The notes under the pieces: model-generated
What the model saw: the letters and a program-made list of their open reading frames with translations, nothing else
What the model was told of the DNA's origin: nothing
The model's database searches: none
Source: an uncultured Archangium sp.
Lineage (GTDB): Bacteria; Myxococcota; Myxococcia; Myxococcales; Myxococcaceae
Reading direction: 5' to 3'
NCBI GenBank assembly: GCA_946479335.1
Contig: CAMLFP010000404.1
Coordinates: forward strand, 1-5,001
DNA: 5,001 nucleotides
Shown here: in pieces, positions 1 to 5,001 of the stretch
Numbering within the stretch: the first letter of the stretch is position 1
Layout of the letters: each line of letters opens with the position of its first letter
Program-made: the position numbers and the translations under genes

Positions 1-117
1 AAGCGGCGCGGCACGTACCAAACGGCCCCCAAAAGACAACGGGAAAGCGGATCACTCCGGAGCTTGTATCAGCCCTGCTTCTGGCGTTGCTTCGCCCCCT
101 CAGACCGAGGGGGTCCC
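1..117. other. Leader region with no supported gene
   Basis: No gene can be supported here. It is less GC-rich in its first 60 bases than the rest of the window. All three forward frames happen to be free of stop codons, but none has the start, ribosome binding site or family features of a gene. I looked for a sigma-70 type promoter and for a sigma-54 GG-N10-GC pair and found no convincing match. A promoter for the operon may lie here unseen or further upstream. The last 23 bases before the first gene hold a hairpin, described separately. Confidence 0.5.
95..113 (+). promoter_or_regulatory. Hairpin holding the ribosome binding site of the first pilin gene
   Basis: Bases 95-101 (CCCCCTC) and 107-113 (GAGGGGG) are perfect reverse complements separated by a five-base loop (AGACC). 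This gives a 7-bp stem with six G-C pairs, ending four bases before the ATG at 118. The only Shine-Dalgarno-like sequence for that ATG is GAGG at 107-110, about seven bases upstream and inside the 3' arm. When folded, the stem would hide the ribosome binding site, so translational control of the first gene is plausible. No T-run follows, so it does not look like a terminator. The pairing is seen directly; the regulatory role is inferred. Confidence 0.5.
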
Positions 118-516
118 ATGCGGCGCGGGTTTACGTTGATGGAGATGGCGGCGGTGTTGACGGTGATGGGGCTCATCGTCGCGGTGTCGGTGCCGGCCTA
201 CGACCAGCTCGTGAAGCGCGCGCACACCGAAGAGGCGCGCGGGTTCCTCGAGGCCATCGTCGACGCGGAGCTGCGGCACTTCCGCGACACCGGCCACTAC
301 CTCGTCTGTGAGGGCGCCCCGCCGGGCGAGGCCGGGTGTTGGCAGACGCTGGGGCTCCATGCAGAGGGCCCGCTGCGCTACCGGTACGCGGTGCGCGTGA
401 ATGACGCGGGCTTCGTGGCCAGCGCGCGCGGAGACCTCGACCAGGACGGCGTCGAGAGCCTGTTCGAGCTCGATGGTCGCACGCGCGTGTGGACCGTCAC
501 CGGAGCGCTGGAGTGA
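118..516 (+). CDS. Type IV pilin-like / major pseudopilin (GspG or PilA class)
   Basis: This encodes a 132-residue filament subunit of the type IV pilin superfamily. A four-residue leader (MRRG) is followed by FTLMEM, the prepilin peptidase site, with cleavage expected after Gly4. Glu9 becomes the conserved Glu5 of the mature protein. Residues 5-26 form the hydrophobic helix that anchors the subunit in the inner membrane and packs the filament core. Cys64 and Cys74 could form a disulfide. Near the C-terminus, GDLDQDG (Asp106, Asp108, Asp110) resembles a calcium-binding loop, reminiscent of the calcium site in GspG. The length is close to the roughly 140 residues usual for GspG. ATG 118 is chosen because it gives the standard short leader, shared with two later genes. 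The stop overlaps the start of the next gene. Whether it is the major or a minor subunit cannot be settled; its first place in the operon and its size favour major. Confidence 0.87.
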   Translation: MRRGFTLMEMAAVLTVMGLIVAVSVPAYDQLVKRAHTEEARGFLEAIVDAELRHFRDTGHYLVCEGAPPGEAGCWQTLGLHAEGPLRYRYAVRVNDAGFVASARGDLDQDGVESLFELDGRTRVWTVTGALE

Positions 517-1307
517 GCGAGGCAGAGCTGTTGGTGGTGCGCCAGCTGGAGGCGCTGCGCACCGCGGGCAAGTCACAGCTCGAGGGCGTGCAGCTGGTGG
601 CCGACGCGCTGCCTGACGGGGCGCTCAAGGCGCGCTGTGTGGAGGCCGTGCGGCAGCTGGCGTCGGGCGCGGTGCAACCCGCGGCGTCGGCGTTCGACCG
701 GCTGCTGCGCTCGGCGAACGCGACCCCGAAGTCGCTCTCGTGTCTCGCCCAGTCGCTCGAGGCCCAGCTCGAGGCCTCGGAGGTGACGAGGTCAGCGGTG
801 CTCTTCCTGCGCTTCGTGGTGCTCGGCCCGTTCCTCGGGCTGGCCCTGCGCGACCTGTCGCACGTGGAGTCGATGTTCCGCGAGACGATGAGCACGCTGC
901 CGGTGCTGACGGAGGCGGTGCTCTTCGTCAGTGACGTCGGCCACTACGTAGGCCCGCCGCTCGCGCTGGTGCTCGTCGTCGCCCTCGGGCGCTTCAAGCC
1001 GAAGTGGGTGCCCGGTGCGCGCCAGCTGGAGGTCTCCGCGCGCGCGTTCGAGTCGGCGGCGCTCGGGGCGCCCGCGTCGTTGGACCCGTCGGCGCAGGCG
1101 CTGTTCGAGCAGCTGAGCCGGTTCAGCCCCCGGGAGCAGGCGCTGGAGCGCGTCGGTGAGGAGTACCGCGCTGAAGCGCGCCGCGCGGCGGTCGTCTCGC
1201 GCGTGCTCGCGCCGATGGTCGGGCTGGTGGTGAACCTGCTCATCGTCGGCACGGTGTTGATCGCGCTGTACCTGCCCATCTTCAGCATCGCGGGGGCCAT
1301 CAAGTGA
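513..1307 (+). CDS. gspF: Reduced GspF/PilC-type platform protein, copy 1
   Basis: This is a 264-residue inner-membrane protein of the GspF/PilC family, the platform that couples the secretion ATPase to pilin assembly. The best sign is the C-terminus (about 231-262), a hydrophobic helix ending ALYLPIFSIAGAI, very close to the family's LYLPIF ending. The stretch STLPVLTEAVLFVSDV (127-142) also resembles the conserved segment before the second membrane helix. Membrane segments are about 94-112, 143-160 and 231-258. The N-terminal cytoplasmic part (1-93) and the middle one (165-228) are both shorter than the T2SSF domains of a normal family member of about 400 residues. The start is GTG 513, because it gives a GTGA overlap with the upstream stop and has CGGAG at 501-505. 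A start at GTG 489 is possible but less likely. Of the three copies this one keeps the clearest family signature. Confidence 0.8.
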   Translation: MSEAELLVVRQLEALRTAGKSQLEGVQLVADALPDGALKARCVEAVRQLASGAVQPAASAFDRLLRSANATPKSLSCLAQSLEAQLEASEVTRSAVLFLRFVVLGPFLGLALRDLSHVESMFRETMSTLPVLTEAVLFVSDVGHYVGPPLALVLVVALGRFKPKWVPGARQLEVSARAFESAALGAPASLDPSAQALFEQLSRFSPREQALERVGEEYRAEARRAAVVSRVLAPMVGLVVNLLIVGTVLIALYLPIFSIAGAIK

Positions 1308-2056
1308 CGCCGCTCCGTCGCGCGCAGGTGGTGTGCATCGAGTCGCTGGCGGCCGGCGTGCCCGCGAATGTTCCGGAGTTCAGCGAGGTCTCACGGCAGC
1401 TGCGCCTCGGCGCGCTCGACAAGGCCCTGGCCGCGCTGAGCCTCCCGGGCGACTTCGCGGCCGTGGTCGCGCGCTGGCCGCTCGCCGCGTCGGCCGCCTG
1501 GCGTCGCGTCGACGCGTTGCCTGCGCAGCTGCCGCTGGCGATGTCACTCACGCAGACCGCCGCGTACGGCGCGTTCATCTTCGGCTTCGAGCGAGTCGTC
1601 TGGTCGCTGCTGGAGCTCAAGGTCTTCAAGGCGATGCCGTTCGCCGGCGTATGGCTCGACGTCGGCGGGCTGCTGGTCGAGCTCGCCGCGGTGCTCTTCA
1701 TCGCGCTCGGCATGCTCGGCGTCGGCCAGTTGTGGGGCTGGCGGTGGGTCTCGCCGTGGCGAAGGCACCTCGACCGGGCGCGCGCTTTCGCCCTGCTGGC
1801 GGCGCTGCGCGAGACGAACGCTCCCGACGATGTGCGCGCCGCGTGCGCTGCGCTGTTGCCGGTCGCGTCGCCCGCGCCGCGCGCCGCCTCGTTGGACCAG
1901 CTCGTCGCCGAACACGCCGCCCGCGCCGCGAGCTCGATGGAGCGCGCCTCCGCGCTGCTGCGCACGGCGATGTACGTGATGCTGCTGGTCGGGGCGCTGG
2001 GCATCTCGCTGGCGCTCTATGGCTCGCTCCCATTCTTGTCGCAGGTGACGCCGTGA
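1304..2056 (+). CDS. Reduced, divergent GspF-like membrane protein, copy 2
   Basis: This is a 250-residue protein with the same layout as its neighbours on both sides. A short cytoplasmic N-terminal part (1-74) precedes a hydrophobic segment at about 76-100, a second at about 117-146 and a third at about 220-243. A cytoplasmic stretch rich in Ala and Arg (150-218) lies between the second and third. The ending SLALYGSLPFLSQ (235-247) recalls the LYLPIF ending of GspF. Motif-level similarity elsewhere is weak, so the family call rests on architecture, size and position between two better GspF-like proteins. The GTG start overlaps the preceding stop as GTGA, with only a poor G-rich ribosome binding site (1292-1296), which suggests translational coupling. 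A structural partner of the platform with a lost or changed ATPase contact is possible. It could also be an unrelated three-helix membrane protein. Confidence 0.62.
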   Translation: MTPLRRAQVVCIESLAAGVPANVPEFSEVSRQLRLGALDKALAALSLPGDFAAVVARWPLAASAAWRRVDALPAQLPLAMSLTQTAAYGAFIFGFERVVWSLLELKVFKAMPFAGVWLDVGGLLVELAAVLFIALGMLGVGQLWGWRWVSPWRRHLDRARAFALLAALRETNAPDDVRAACAALLPVASPAPRAASLDQLVAEHAARAASSMERASALLRTAMYVMLLVGALGISLALYGSLPFLSQVTP

Positions 2057-2796
2057 GCCCCGACCCGCGCGCCGTCACGCTCGTGCGCCTCGCGTCGCCG
2101 GCTGATGCCCCGGCCGTGCTGGAGAAGGCCGACGCCTCCTCGCGCTACGTCGCCGCGTGGGAGCGACAGGTGCGCGCGGTCGCCGCCTGGCCGCTGATGC
2201 TCTCGGTGGCGATCTCGCTCGCGGCGTCGGTCCTGGTGGGCGTCGCGGCCCCGGCGCTGCAGGCCACCGTGCTGGCCCGCGAGCCGGTCAGCCTCGCGCC
2301 GCTGTGGGCCTCGCTGGTGCTTGCCTTCGTCGGCTTCGCGCTCATCTCCGGCGCGTCGTTGGGGTGGATTCCGCTCTCGGCGCTGGGCGCCTTCCGCGAG
2401 GTGCGTGACGCCTGTTTCACGTTGCTGCTCGCCGATGCCGTGGAGGGCGGGGTGCCGTTGCCGGTCGCGCTGCGGGTCTGCGGCGAAGTGTGTGGCGGCG
2501 ACTCCAGGCCGGCGGGCGCTGCGCTGGCGCGCGCGTTGGAGAGCGGCGTGGCGATGCCCCCCGCGGTGCGCGTGCCCGGAGAACTGGAGGCCCGCATGCT
2601 CTTCGTCGCGGCGCGTACCGGCACGTTGACCGTGGCGGCGCAGACGTTGCGGTCACTCGGGCGCGCGCGACTGGAACGCACCGCCCCTCGCTTGATGGCC
2701 CGCGCGCGGTTGCTGGCGCTCGGTCTCGCCGCGGTCTGCCTGCTGACGTGTGCGGTCACATTCTACCAGATGTACCTGCACGCCCTCGTCGGTTGA
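2053..2796 (+). CDS. Reduced GspF-like platform protein, copy 3
   Basis: This is a 247-residue membrane protein that looks like a GspF/PilC protein without its first cytoplasmic domain. Only about 44 residues precede the first membrane segment (46-68), which begins with a WPLML stretch like the YP-x-x-L seen in the family and ends near APAL. A second segment spans about 84-107. The cytoplasmic part (112-213) is of near-normal T2SSF size. It reads like that domain, with LLLADAVEGGVPLPVAL (124-140), then LARALESGVAMPPAV (158-172) and FVAARTGTLTVAAQTL (184-199), which lines up with the family's GE-x-SG-x-L region although Gly-Glu is replaced by Ala-Arg. A last hydrophobic helix at 216-240 ends the protein without an LYLPIF signature. 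GTG 2053 overlaps the previous stop as GTGA and has AGGTGA at 2043-2048. A longer in-frame start at 1333 is rejected, because that part lies inside copy 2. Confidence 0.72.
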   Translation: MSPDPRAVTLVRLASPADAPAVLEKADASSRYVAAWERQVRAVAAWPLMLSVAISLAASVLVGVAAPALQATVLAREPVSLAPLWASLVLAFVGFALISGASLGWIPLSALGAFREVRDACFTLLLADAVEGGVPLPVALRVCGEVCGGDSRPAGAALARALESGVAMPPAVRVPGELEARMLFVAARTGTLTVAAQTLRSLGRARLERTAPRLMARARLLALGLAAVCLLTCAVTFYQMYLHALVG

Positions 2797-2797
2797 T

Positions 2798-2801
2798 GGA
2801 G
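2798..2801 (+). promoter_or_regulatory. Ribosome binding site deciding the ATPase start
   Basis: GGAG lies five bases before ATG 2807, in the 10-base gap after the preceding stop (2794-2796). This is the only gene of the cluster that does not overlap its upstream neighbour, and its own Shine-Dalgarno sequence selects ATG 2807 over the in-frame start at 2750 and the ATG at 2819. Confidence 0.6.
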
Positions 2802-2806
2802 CAACG

Positions 2807-3910
2807 ATGACGAACACGATGGATGGTCTGGTGCTGAAGTCGGGGTGGTTCGGCCGCGAGTTCATCCCCTTCGATGAGATGGCGGCGCTCGAGCAGGCCG
2901 CGGTTCGCTTGAAGTCGGGTGCGCGTCACGCGGTCTCGGAGGCGCAGCGCGGGCTGGTGTCGCGGGCCCTCTCGCCGCCGCAGGTGGCCGGGGACCTGGA
3001 GGCAGACGGGGCCGCGCTGCGCACGTACTTGAGTGCTGCGTTCTCTCCGGAGCGCGCGGTGCGCGCGCTGCTCGAGGCGGCGACGAAGGCCAGCGCGTCT
3101 GACGTGCACCTTGAATCATCGGAGCACGGCGTGGTGGTGCAGGTGCGGCTGCAGGGCGAGCTTCGCGCATGGTTCGAGGTGCCCGGCACCGCCAGCGCGC
3201 GCTTGTTCGCGGCGCTCAAACATCTCTCGGGGTGCCTGCCGTATCGCAGTGACGTCTTTCAAGAAGGCCGGCTGCCGCGCGAAGGGGTCGCTGCCGATGT
3301 GCGCACCTCGTTCGTGCCCACGGCGATGGGCGAGCGCGCGGCGCTGCGGTTGTTCGGCGCGCTGCGCACGCTCGACGCGCTCGGTCTCGATGAGGCCTCG
3401 CTGGCGTCGCTGAAGGCGCTGCTGCAACGGCAGAGCGGGCTGGTGCTGGTGGCGGGCAGCACCGGCGCGGGGAAGACGACGACGTTGTACGCGGCGCTCG
3501 CGCACCTCGCGGCGTCGCGCGCCGGCGCGCACCTGAGCCTCGAAGACCCGGTCGAGCAGCGGCTCCGCGTCGCCGGCATTCCCGTCTCGCAGGTCGAGCT
3601 GTGCCCAGAGCGCGGCGTCACCGGTGAGTCGGCGCTGGTGGCGGCGCTGCGGCAAGACATCGACGTGCTGGCCGTGGGCGAAGTGCGGACCTCCGCGGAG
3701 GCCGCGCTGGCGTTGAAGGCCGCGCACACCGGGCGGCTGGTGCTCGCCGGTCTGCACGCGAGCTCGACGCACGAGGCGGTGCAGCGGCTGCTCGACCTCG
3801 GCGTCGACGCGACGGTGCTCGAGAAGACGCTGGTCGGCGTGTTGCACCAACGGCTGGTGAGGCACGGCACTGGGCGCGTCGCGCGCGCCACCGTCGAGGT
3901 GCGGCCATGA
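2807..3910 (+). CDS. gspE: Short GspE/PilB-type secretion ATPase
   Basis: This encodes a 367-residue cytoplasmic ATPase of the GspE/PilB/PilT family, which hydrolyses ATP to drive pilin assembly through the GspF platform. Family features run in order. ASDVHLE (97-103) matches the aSDiHiE motif. The Walker A is GSTGAGKTT (217-225), with Lys223. The Asp box is SLEDPVE (244-250). The Walker B region is LRQDIDVLAVGEV (281-293), with Glu292 retained. The His box runs from TGR (308-310) to GLH, with His317. The protein ends soon after HQRLVRH (347-353), where GspE and PilB usually carry a CxxC zinc-binding segment, so the tetracysteine motif is absent. The N-terminal domain of typical proteins of 500-570 residues is also missing. 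Deviations from consensus are Ile in place of Pro in the D-P-D motif, GEVRT instead of GEIRD, and Arg310 for the first His of the His box. The retraction motif of PilT (AIRNLIRE) was not found. Confidence 0.9.
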   Translation: MTNTMDGLVLKSGWFGREFIPFDEMAALEQAAVRLKSGARHAVSEAQRGLVSRALSPPQVAGDLEADGAALRTYLSAAFSPERAVRALLEAATKASASDVHLESSEHGVVVQVRLQGELRAWFEVPGTASARLFAALKHLSGCLPYRSDVFQEGRLPREGVAADVRTSFVPTAMGERAALRLFGALRTLDALGLDEASLASLKALLQRQSGLVLVAGSTGAGKTTTLYAALAHLAASRAGAHLSLEDPVEQRLRVAGIPVSQVELCPERGVTGESALVAALRQDIDVLAVGEVRTSAEAALALKAAHTGRLVLAGLHASSTHEAVQRLLDLGVDATVLEKTLVGVLHQRLVRHGTGRVARATVEVRP

Positions 3911-4245
3911 GGCGCGGCTTCACGCTGGTGGAGCTGATGATCTCCGTCGCCATCCTGGGGATCATCGTGGTGGGCGCGGGCTCCCTCTCGGCGCTCACCG
4001 AGGCACAGGGAGCGCGCGAGCTGCAGCGCGAGCGCGCGCAGACGCTGCTGGAATACGTGGCGTCACGCGCGGCGACGCGCCAACCGCTCGACCCGCGGTT
4101 GTACGACCAGCTCGCGGAGTCGCTCCCCGGCGCGGAGGTGACGACGCGCGTGTCGGGAGACAGCGTGTGGCTCGAAGTGCACTGGCACTCCGAAGGGCGC
4201 CCCGAGCAGCTCGCGCTCACGGTCTTGCGGGGAGGTCGGCGATGA
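3907..4245 (+). CDS. Minor pseudopilin, GspI/PilV-like
   Basis: This is a 112-residue type IV pilin-like protein. MRRG followed by FTLVEL is a textbook prepilin peptidase site, with Glu9 becoming Glu5 of the mature protein. Residues 5-30 are the N-terminal hydrophobic helix. A charged helix follows (36-50, with AQTLLEYVASRA at 44-55), then a small C-terminal domain of mainly beta character. There the stretch VWLEVHWHSEG (87-97) followed by LALTVL recalls the ending of GspI and PilV proteins (about 120 residues). ATG 3907 overlaps the ATPase stop as ATGA, with GAGGTG at 3896-3901. Position directly before a GspJ-like and a GspK-like gene supports GspI, whose complex with J and K forms the pseudopilus tip in classical systems. 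The exact subtype is an inference; pilin superfamily membership is not in doubt. Confidence 0.83.
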   Translation: MRRGFTLVELMISVAILGIIVVGAGSLSALTEAQGARELQRERAQTLLEYVASRAATRQPLDPRLYDQLAESLPGAEVTTRVSGDSVWLEVHWHSEGRPEQLALTVLRGGRR

Positions 4246-4610
4246 GGCGTGGCTTCACGGCAGTGGAGCTCGCGGTGGTGTTGAGCATCTCGGCGGTGCT
4301 CACGCCGCTCGTGTACCAGACGCACCGGCGCTTCGAGCAGTCTGGGGAACTCGCGCGCTTCCACCTCGACAGCGCGCTGATGTTGCGTGACCTCCGCGAG
4401 GAGGCGCGCGCTGATGCTCGGTGTGATGCGCGCTACGAGCTGCGCGAGTCAGCGTTGTGGCGGAGCGGCTGCGGCGTCGAGCGCGTGGTGGCCACGCGAG
4501 TGCGCACCTTCGAGCAGCGCCACGAGGCGTTGGTGGTCACGCGTTTCTACGTGTTCTCTCCCGACGAAAAACGCTTCGACACGCTCGTGGTTCCCAGGGA
4601 GGCGCGATGA
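4242..4610 (+). CDS. Minor pseudopilin, GspJ/GspH-like
   Basis: This is a 122-residue pilin-superfamily protein. The leader MRRG is followed by FTAVELAVVLSISAVL, so cleavage after Gly4 gives a mature Glu5 (Glu9 here) and a hydrophobic helix to about residue 25. The segment LDSALMLRDLREEARAD (42-58) resembles the helix after the membrane part in GspJ, PilW and GspH proteins. The rest is a small domain with beta-like stretches at 80-105. Cys61 and Cys77 could form a disulfide once exported. It is shorter than usual GspJ (about 190 residues), so GspH or FimT-like is an alternative. The start ATG 4242 overlaps the previous stop as ATGA and has GGAGGT at 4231-4236, one of the best ribosome binding sites in the window, which rules out the in-frame start at 4167. 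Confidence 0.8.
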   Translation: MRRGFTAVELAVVLSISAVLTPLVYQTHRRFEQSGELARFHLDSALMLRDLREEARADARCDARYELRESALWRSGCGVERVVATRVRTFEQRHEALVVTRFYVFSPDEKRFDTLVVPREAR

Positions 4611-4918
4611 GCCGCCGCGGGCACGTGCTGTATCTGGTGATGATGGTGCTGGCCGCGTCAGTCGCGCTCGGCGTGGCGTTCGCGTCTCGCCACACGCTGG
4701 TGCTGAATGGCCATCGCGACGACGCCGTGCGCACGCAGGCGCTCTGGTTGGTGCGCAGCGGTTGCGCGCTCACGCAGATTCCGCGCGTGGTGAAGACTCC
4801 CGCGGGGGACGCAGTGCTCTCGCGCGAAGGCCCGCGGCTGCAGGTGCGCCTCGCCGGGAGCTTCGCGACCGCCGACTGCTCGACGCGAGAAGAACGCTTC
4901 TTACCTGCGCCGCGCTAA
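4607..4918 (+). CDS. Very short GspK/PilX-like minor pseudopilin
   Basis: This is a 103-residue protein. MSRRG is followed by a hydrophobic helix (about 8-26) with no Glu at mature position 5. The segment TQALWLVRSGCALTQ (43-57) matches the pattern in GspK and PilX, where an Ala-Arg-Ser-Gly stretch follows the membrane helix. Absence of Glu5 is a known trait of GspK, and its place after the I- and J-like genes agrees with that. GspK proteins are usually about 300 residues with a large alpha-helical domain, so this one lacks nearly the whole tip domain. The sequence ends with a clear TAA and no sign of a frameshift. Cys53 and Cys91 could form a disulfide. ATG 4607 overlaps the preceding stop as ATGA, with GGGAGG at 4597-4602. 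Processing after Gly5, with His next instead of Phe, is uncertain. Confidence 0.65.
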   Translation: MSRRGHVLYLVMMVLAASVALGVAFASRHTLVLNGHRDDAVRTQALWLVRSGCALTQIPRVVKTPAGDAVLSREGPRLQVRLAGSFATADCSTREERFLPAPR

Positions 4919-4947
4919 CGCTTTGCCGACCAGCGCGGTCTTCTTGT
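4909..4947 (+). terminator. Candidate hairpin terminator or attenuator after the pilin cluster
   Basis: CCGCGCT (4910-4916) and AGCGCGG (4932-4938) are exact reverse complements; a G-T wobble (4909/4939) could add an eighth pair. The loop is 15 bases. A T-rich stretch, TCTTCTTGT (4939-4947), follows at once. The stem covers the stop codon of the GspK-like gene. The long loop and the C and G interruptions in the T tract make it a weak intrinsic terminator at best; partial termination between this gene and the next is possible. Confidence 0.3.
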
Positions 4948-4958
4948 ACGAGGTGATC

Positions 4959-5001
4959 ATGAAAAAGCTGCTGCCGAAGATCCTGCTGGGAGTCGTGGTG
5001 G
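4959..5001 (+). CDS. Start of an unidentified gene with hydrophobic N-terminus (partial)
   Basis: Only the first 14 codons are present, reading MKKLLPKILLGVVV. Two lysines followed by a Leu/Val-rich stretch are typical of a signal peptide or an N-terminal membrane anchor, so the product is probably exported or anchored in the inner membrane. GAGGTG at 4950-4955 precedes ATG 4959 with suitable spacing. It lies 40 bases after the GspK-like stop, the first real gap since the leader, so it may belong to the operon or start a new unit. AsmA-like proteins and GspN-type proteins have similar beginnings, but nothing here allows a choice between these and many other exported proteins. Confidence 0.6.
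   Translation, partial: MKKLLPKILLGVVV

Noticed and set aside
10..23. GGCACG resembling the -24 half of a sigma-54 promoter
   Set aside because: The required GC ten bases after the GG is absent (AC is found instead), so the -12 element is missing.
64..117. Upstream TTG start at 64 that would lengthen the first pilin by 18 residues
   Set aside because: ATG 118 gives the same four-residue MRRG leader as the two later pilin genes and has GAGG at the right distance. The extension has no hydrophobic or family-like features and would include the hairpin.
1300..2004. Long minus-strand open frame of 234 codons
   Set aside because: It is antisense to copy 2, rich in Ser, Ala and Arg with no recognisable motif. 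The plus-strand gene has overlapping starts and membrane segments that explain this region.
1333..2052. Open frame extending copy 3 upstream by 240 codons
   Set aside because: It lies entirely inside copy 2 in another frame and encodes an Arg/Ala-rich, low-complexity sequence without membrane segments, as expected from shadow reading of high-GC coding DNA.
3116..3865. Minus-strand open frame of 249 codons
   Set aside because: It is antisense to the ATPase core, where the plus strand shows Walker A, Asp box and Walker B motifs. The product is Arg/Gln-rich with no family features.
118..4277. Near-repeat DNA at 118, 3907 and 4242 encoding MRRGFT
   Set aside because: The similarity is limited to the prepilin leader and helix start and is explained by shared protein function; it is not a mobile or regulatory repeat.
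3618..4364. Minus-strand open frame of 248 codons
   Set aside because: It runs across three well-supported plus-strand genes and has an Arg/Ser/Ala-rich composition typical of antisense shadows in GC-rich DNA.
4387..4956. Plus-strand open frame of 189 codons overlapping the last two pilin genes
   Set aside because: It is in another frame, Arg/Ala/Ser-rich, and has no pilin or membrane features, while the overlapping GspJ- and GspK-like frames do.

Overview
The window is a high-GC stretch (roughly 70% G+C by eye, third codon positions almost all G or C). It carries one tightly packed plus-strand operon for a type II secretion / type IV pilus-like machine. Composition, GTG starts, overlapping genes and the style of the pilin-like proteins fit a Myxococcota or other high-GC deltaproteobacterial-type genome. 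That assignment is an inference from style, since no taxonomic marker is present.

Layout. Positions 1-117 are a leader with no supported gene. It ends in a strong GC hairpin whose 3' arm contains the apparent ribosome binding site of the first gene. The genes that follow are a pilin/pseudopilin (118-516), three consecutive small membrane proteins of GspF/PilC type (513-1307, 1304-2056, 2053-2796), and a short GspE-type secretion ATPase (2807-3910). After these come a GspI/PilV-like minor pseudopilin (3907-4245), a GspJ/GspH-like minor pseudopilin (4242-4610) and a very short GspK/PilX-like protein (4607-4918). A hairpin followed by a T-rich tract lies at 4909-4947. A new gene with a hydrophobic N-terminus begins at 4959 and runs off the window.

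How the parts fit. In known T2SS and type IV pilus systems, a cytoplasmic hexameric ATPase (GspE/PilB) works on an inner-membrane platform (GspF/PilC). Together they polymerise a thin filament of major and minor (pseudo)pilins. All these classes are present here, and the I-J-K order of the minor pseudopilins matches classical gsp operons. Every gene junction from 118 to 4918 is a 4-base stop/start overlap, except a 10-base gap before the ATPase, so the products are probably made together by coupled translation.

What is unusual. The platform protein, normally one protein of about 400 residues with two cytoplasmic domains, is represented by three different paralogs of 247-264 residues, each with about three membrane segments. 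The ATPase is also reduced to 367 residues, lacks the N-terminal domain and the tetracysteine zinc motif, and departs from consensus in the Walker B and His boxes. The GspK-like protein is only 103 residues. No secretin, prepilin peptidase, GspC, GspL or GspM is visible here. The whole looks like a miniaturised, divergent pilus/T2SS-like system.
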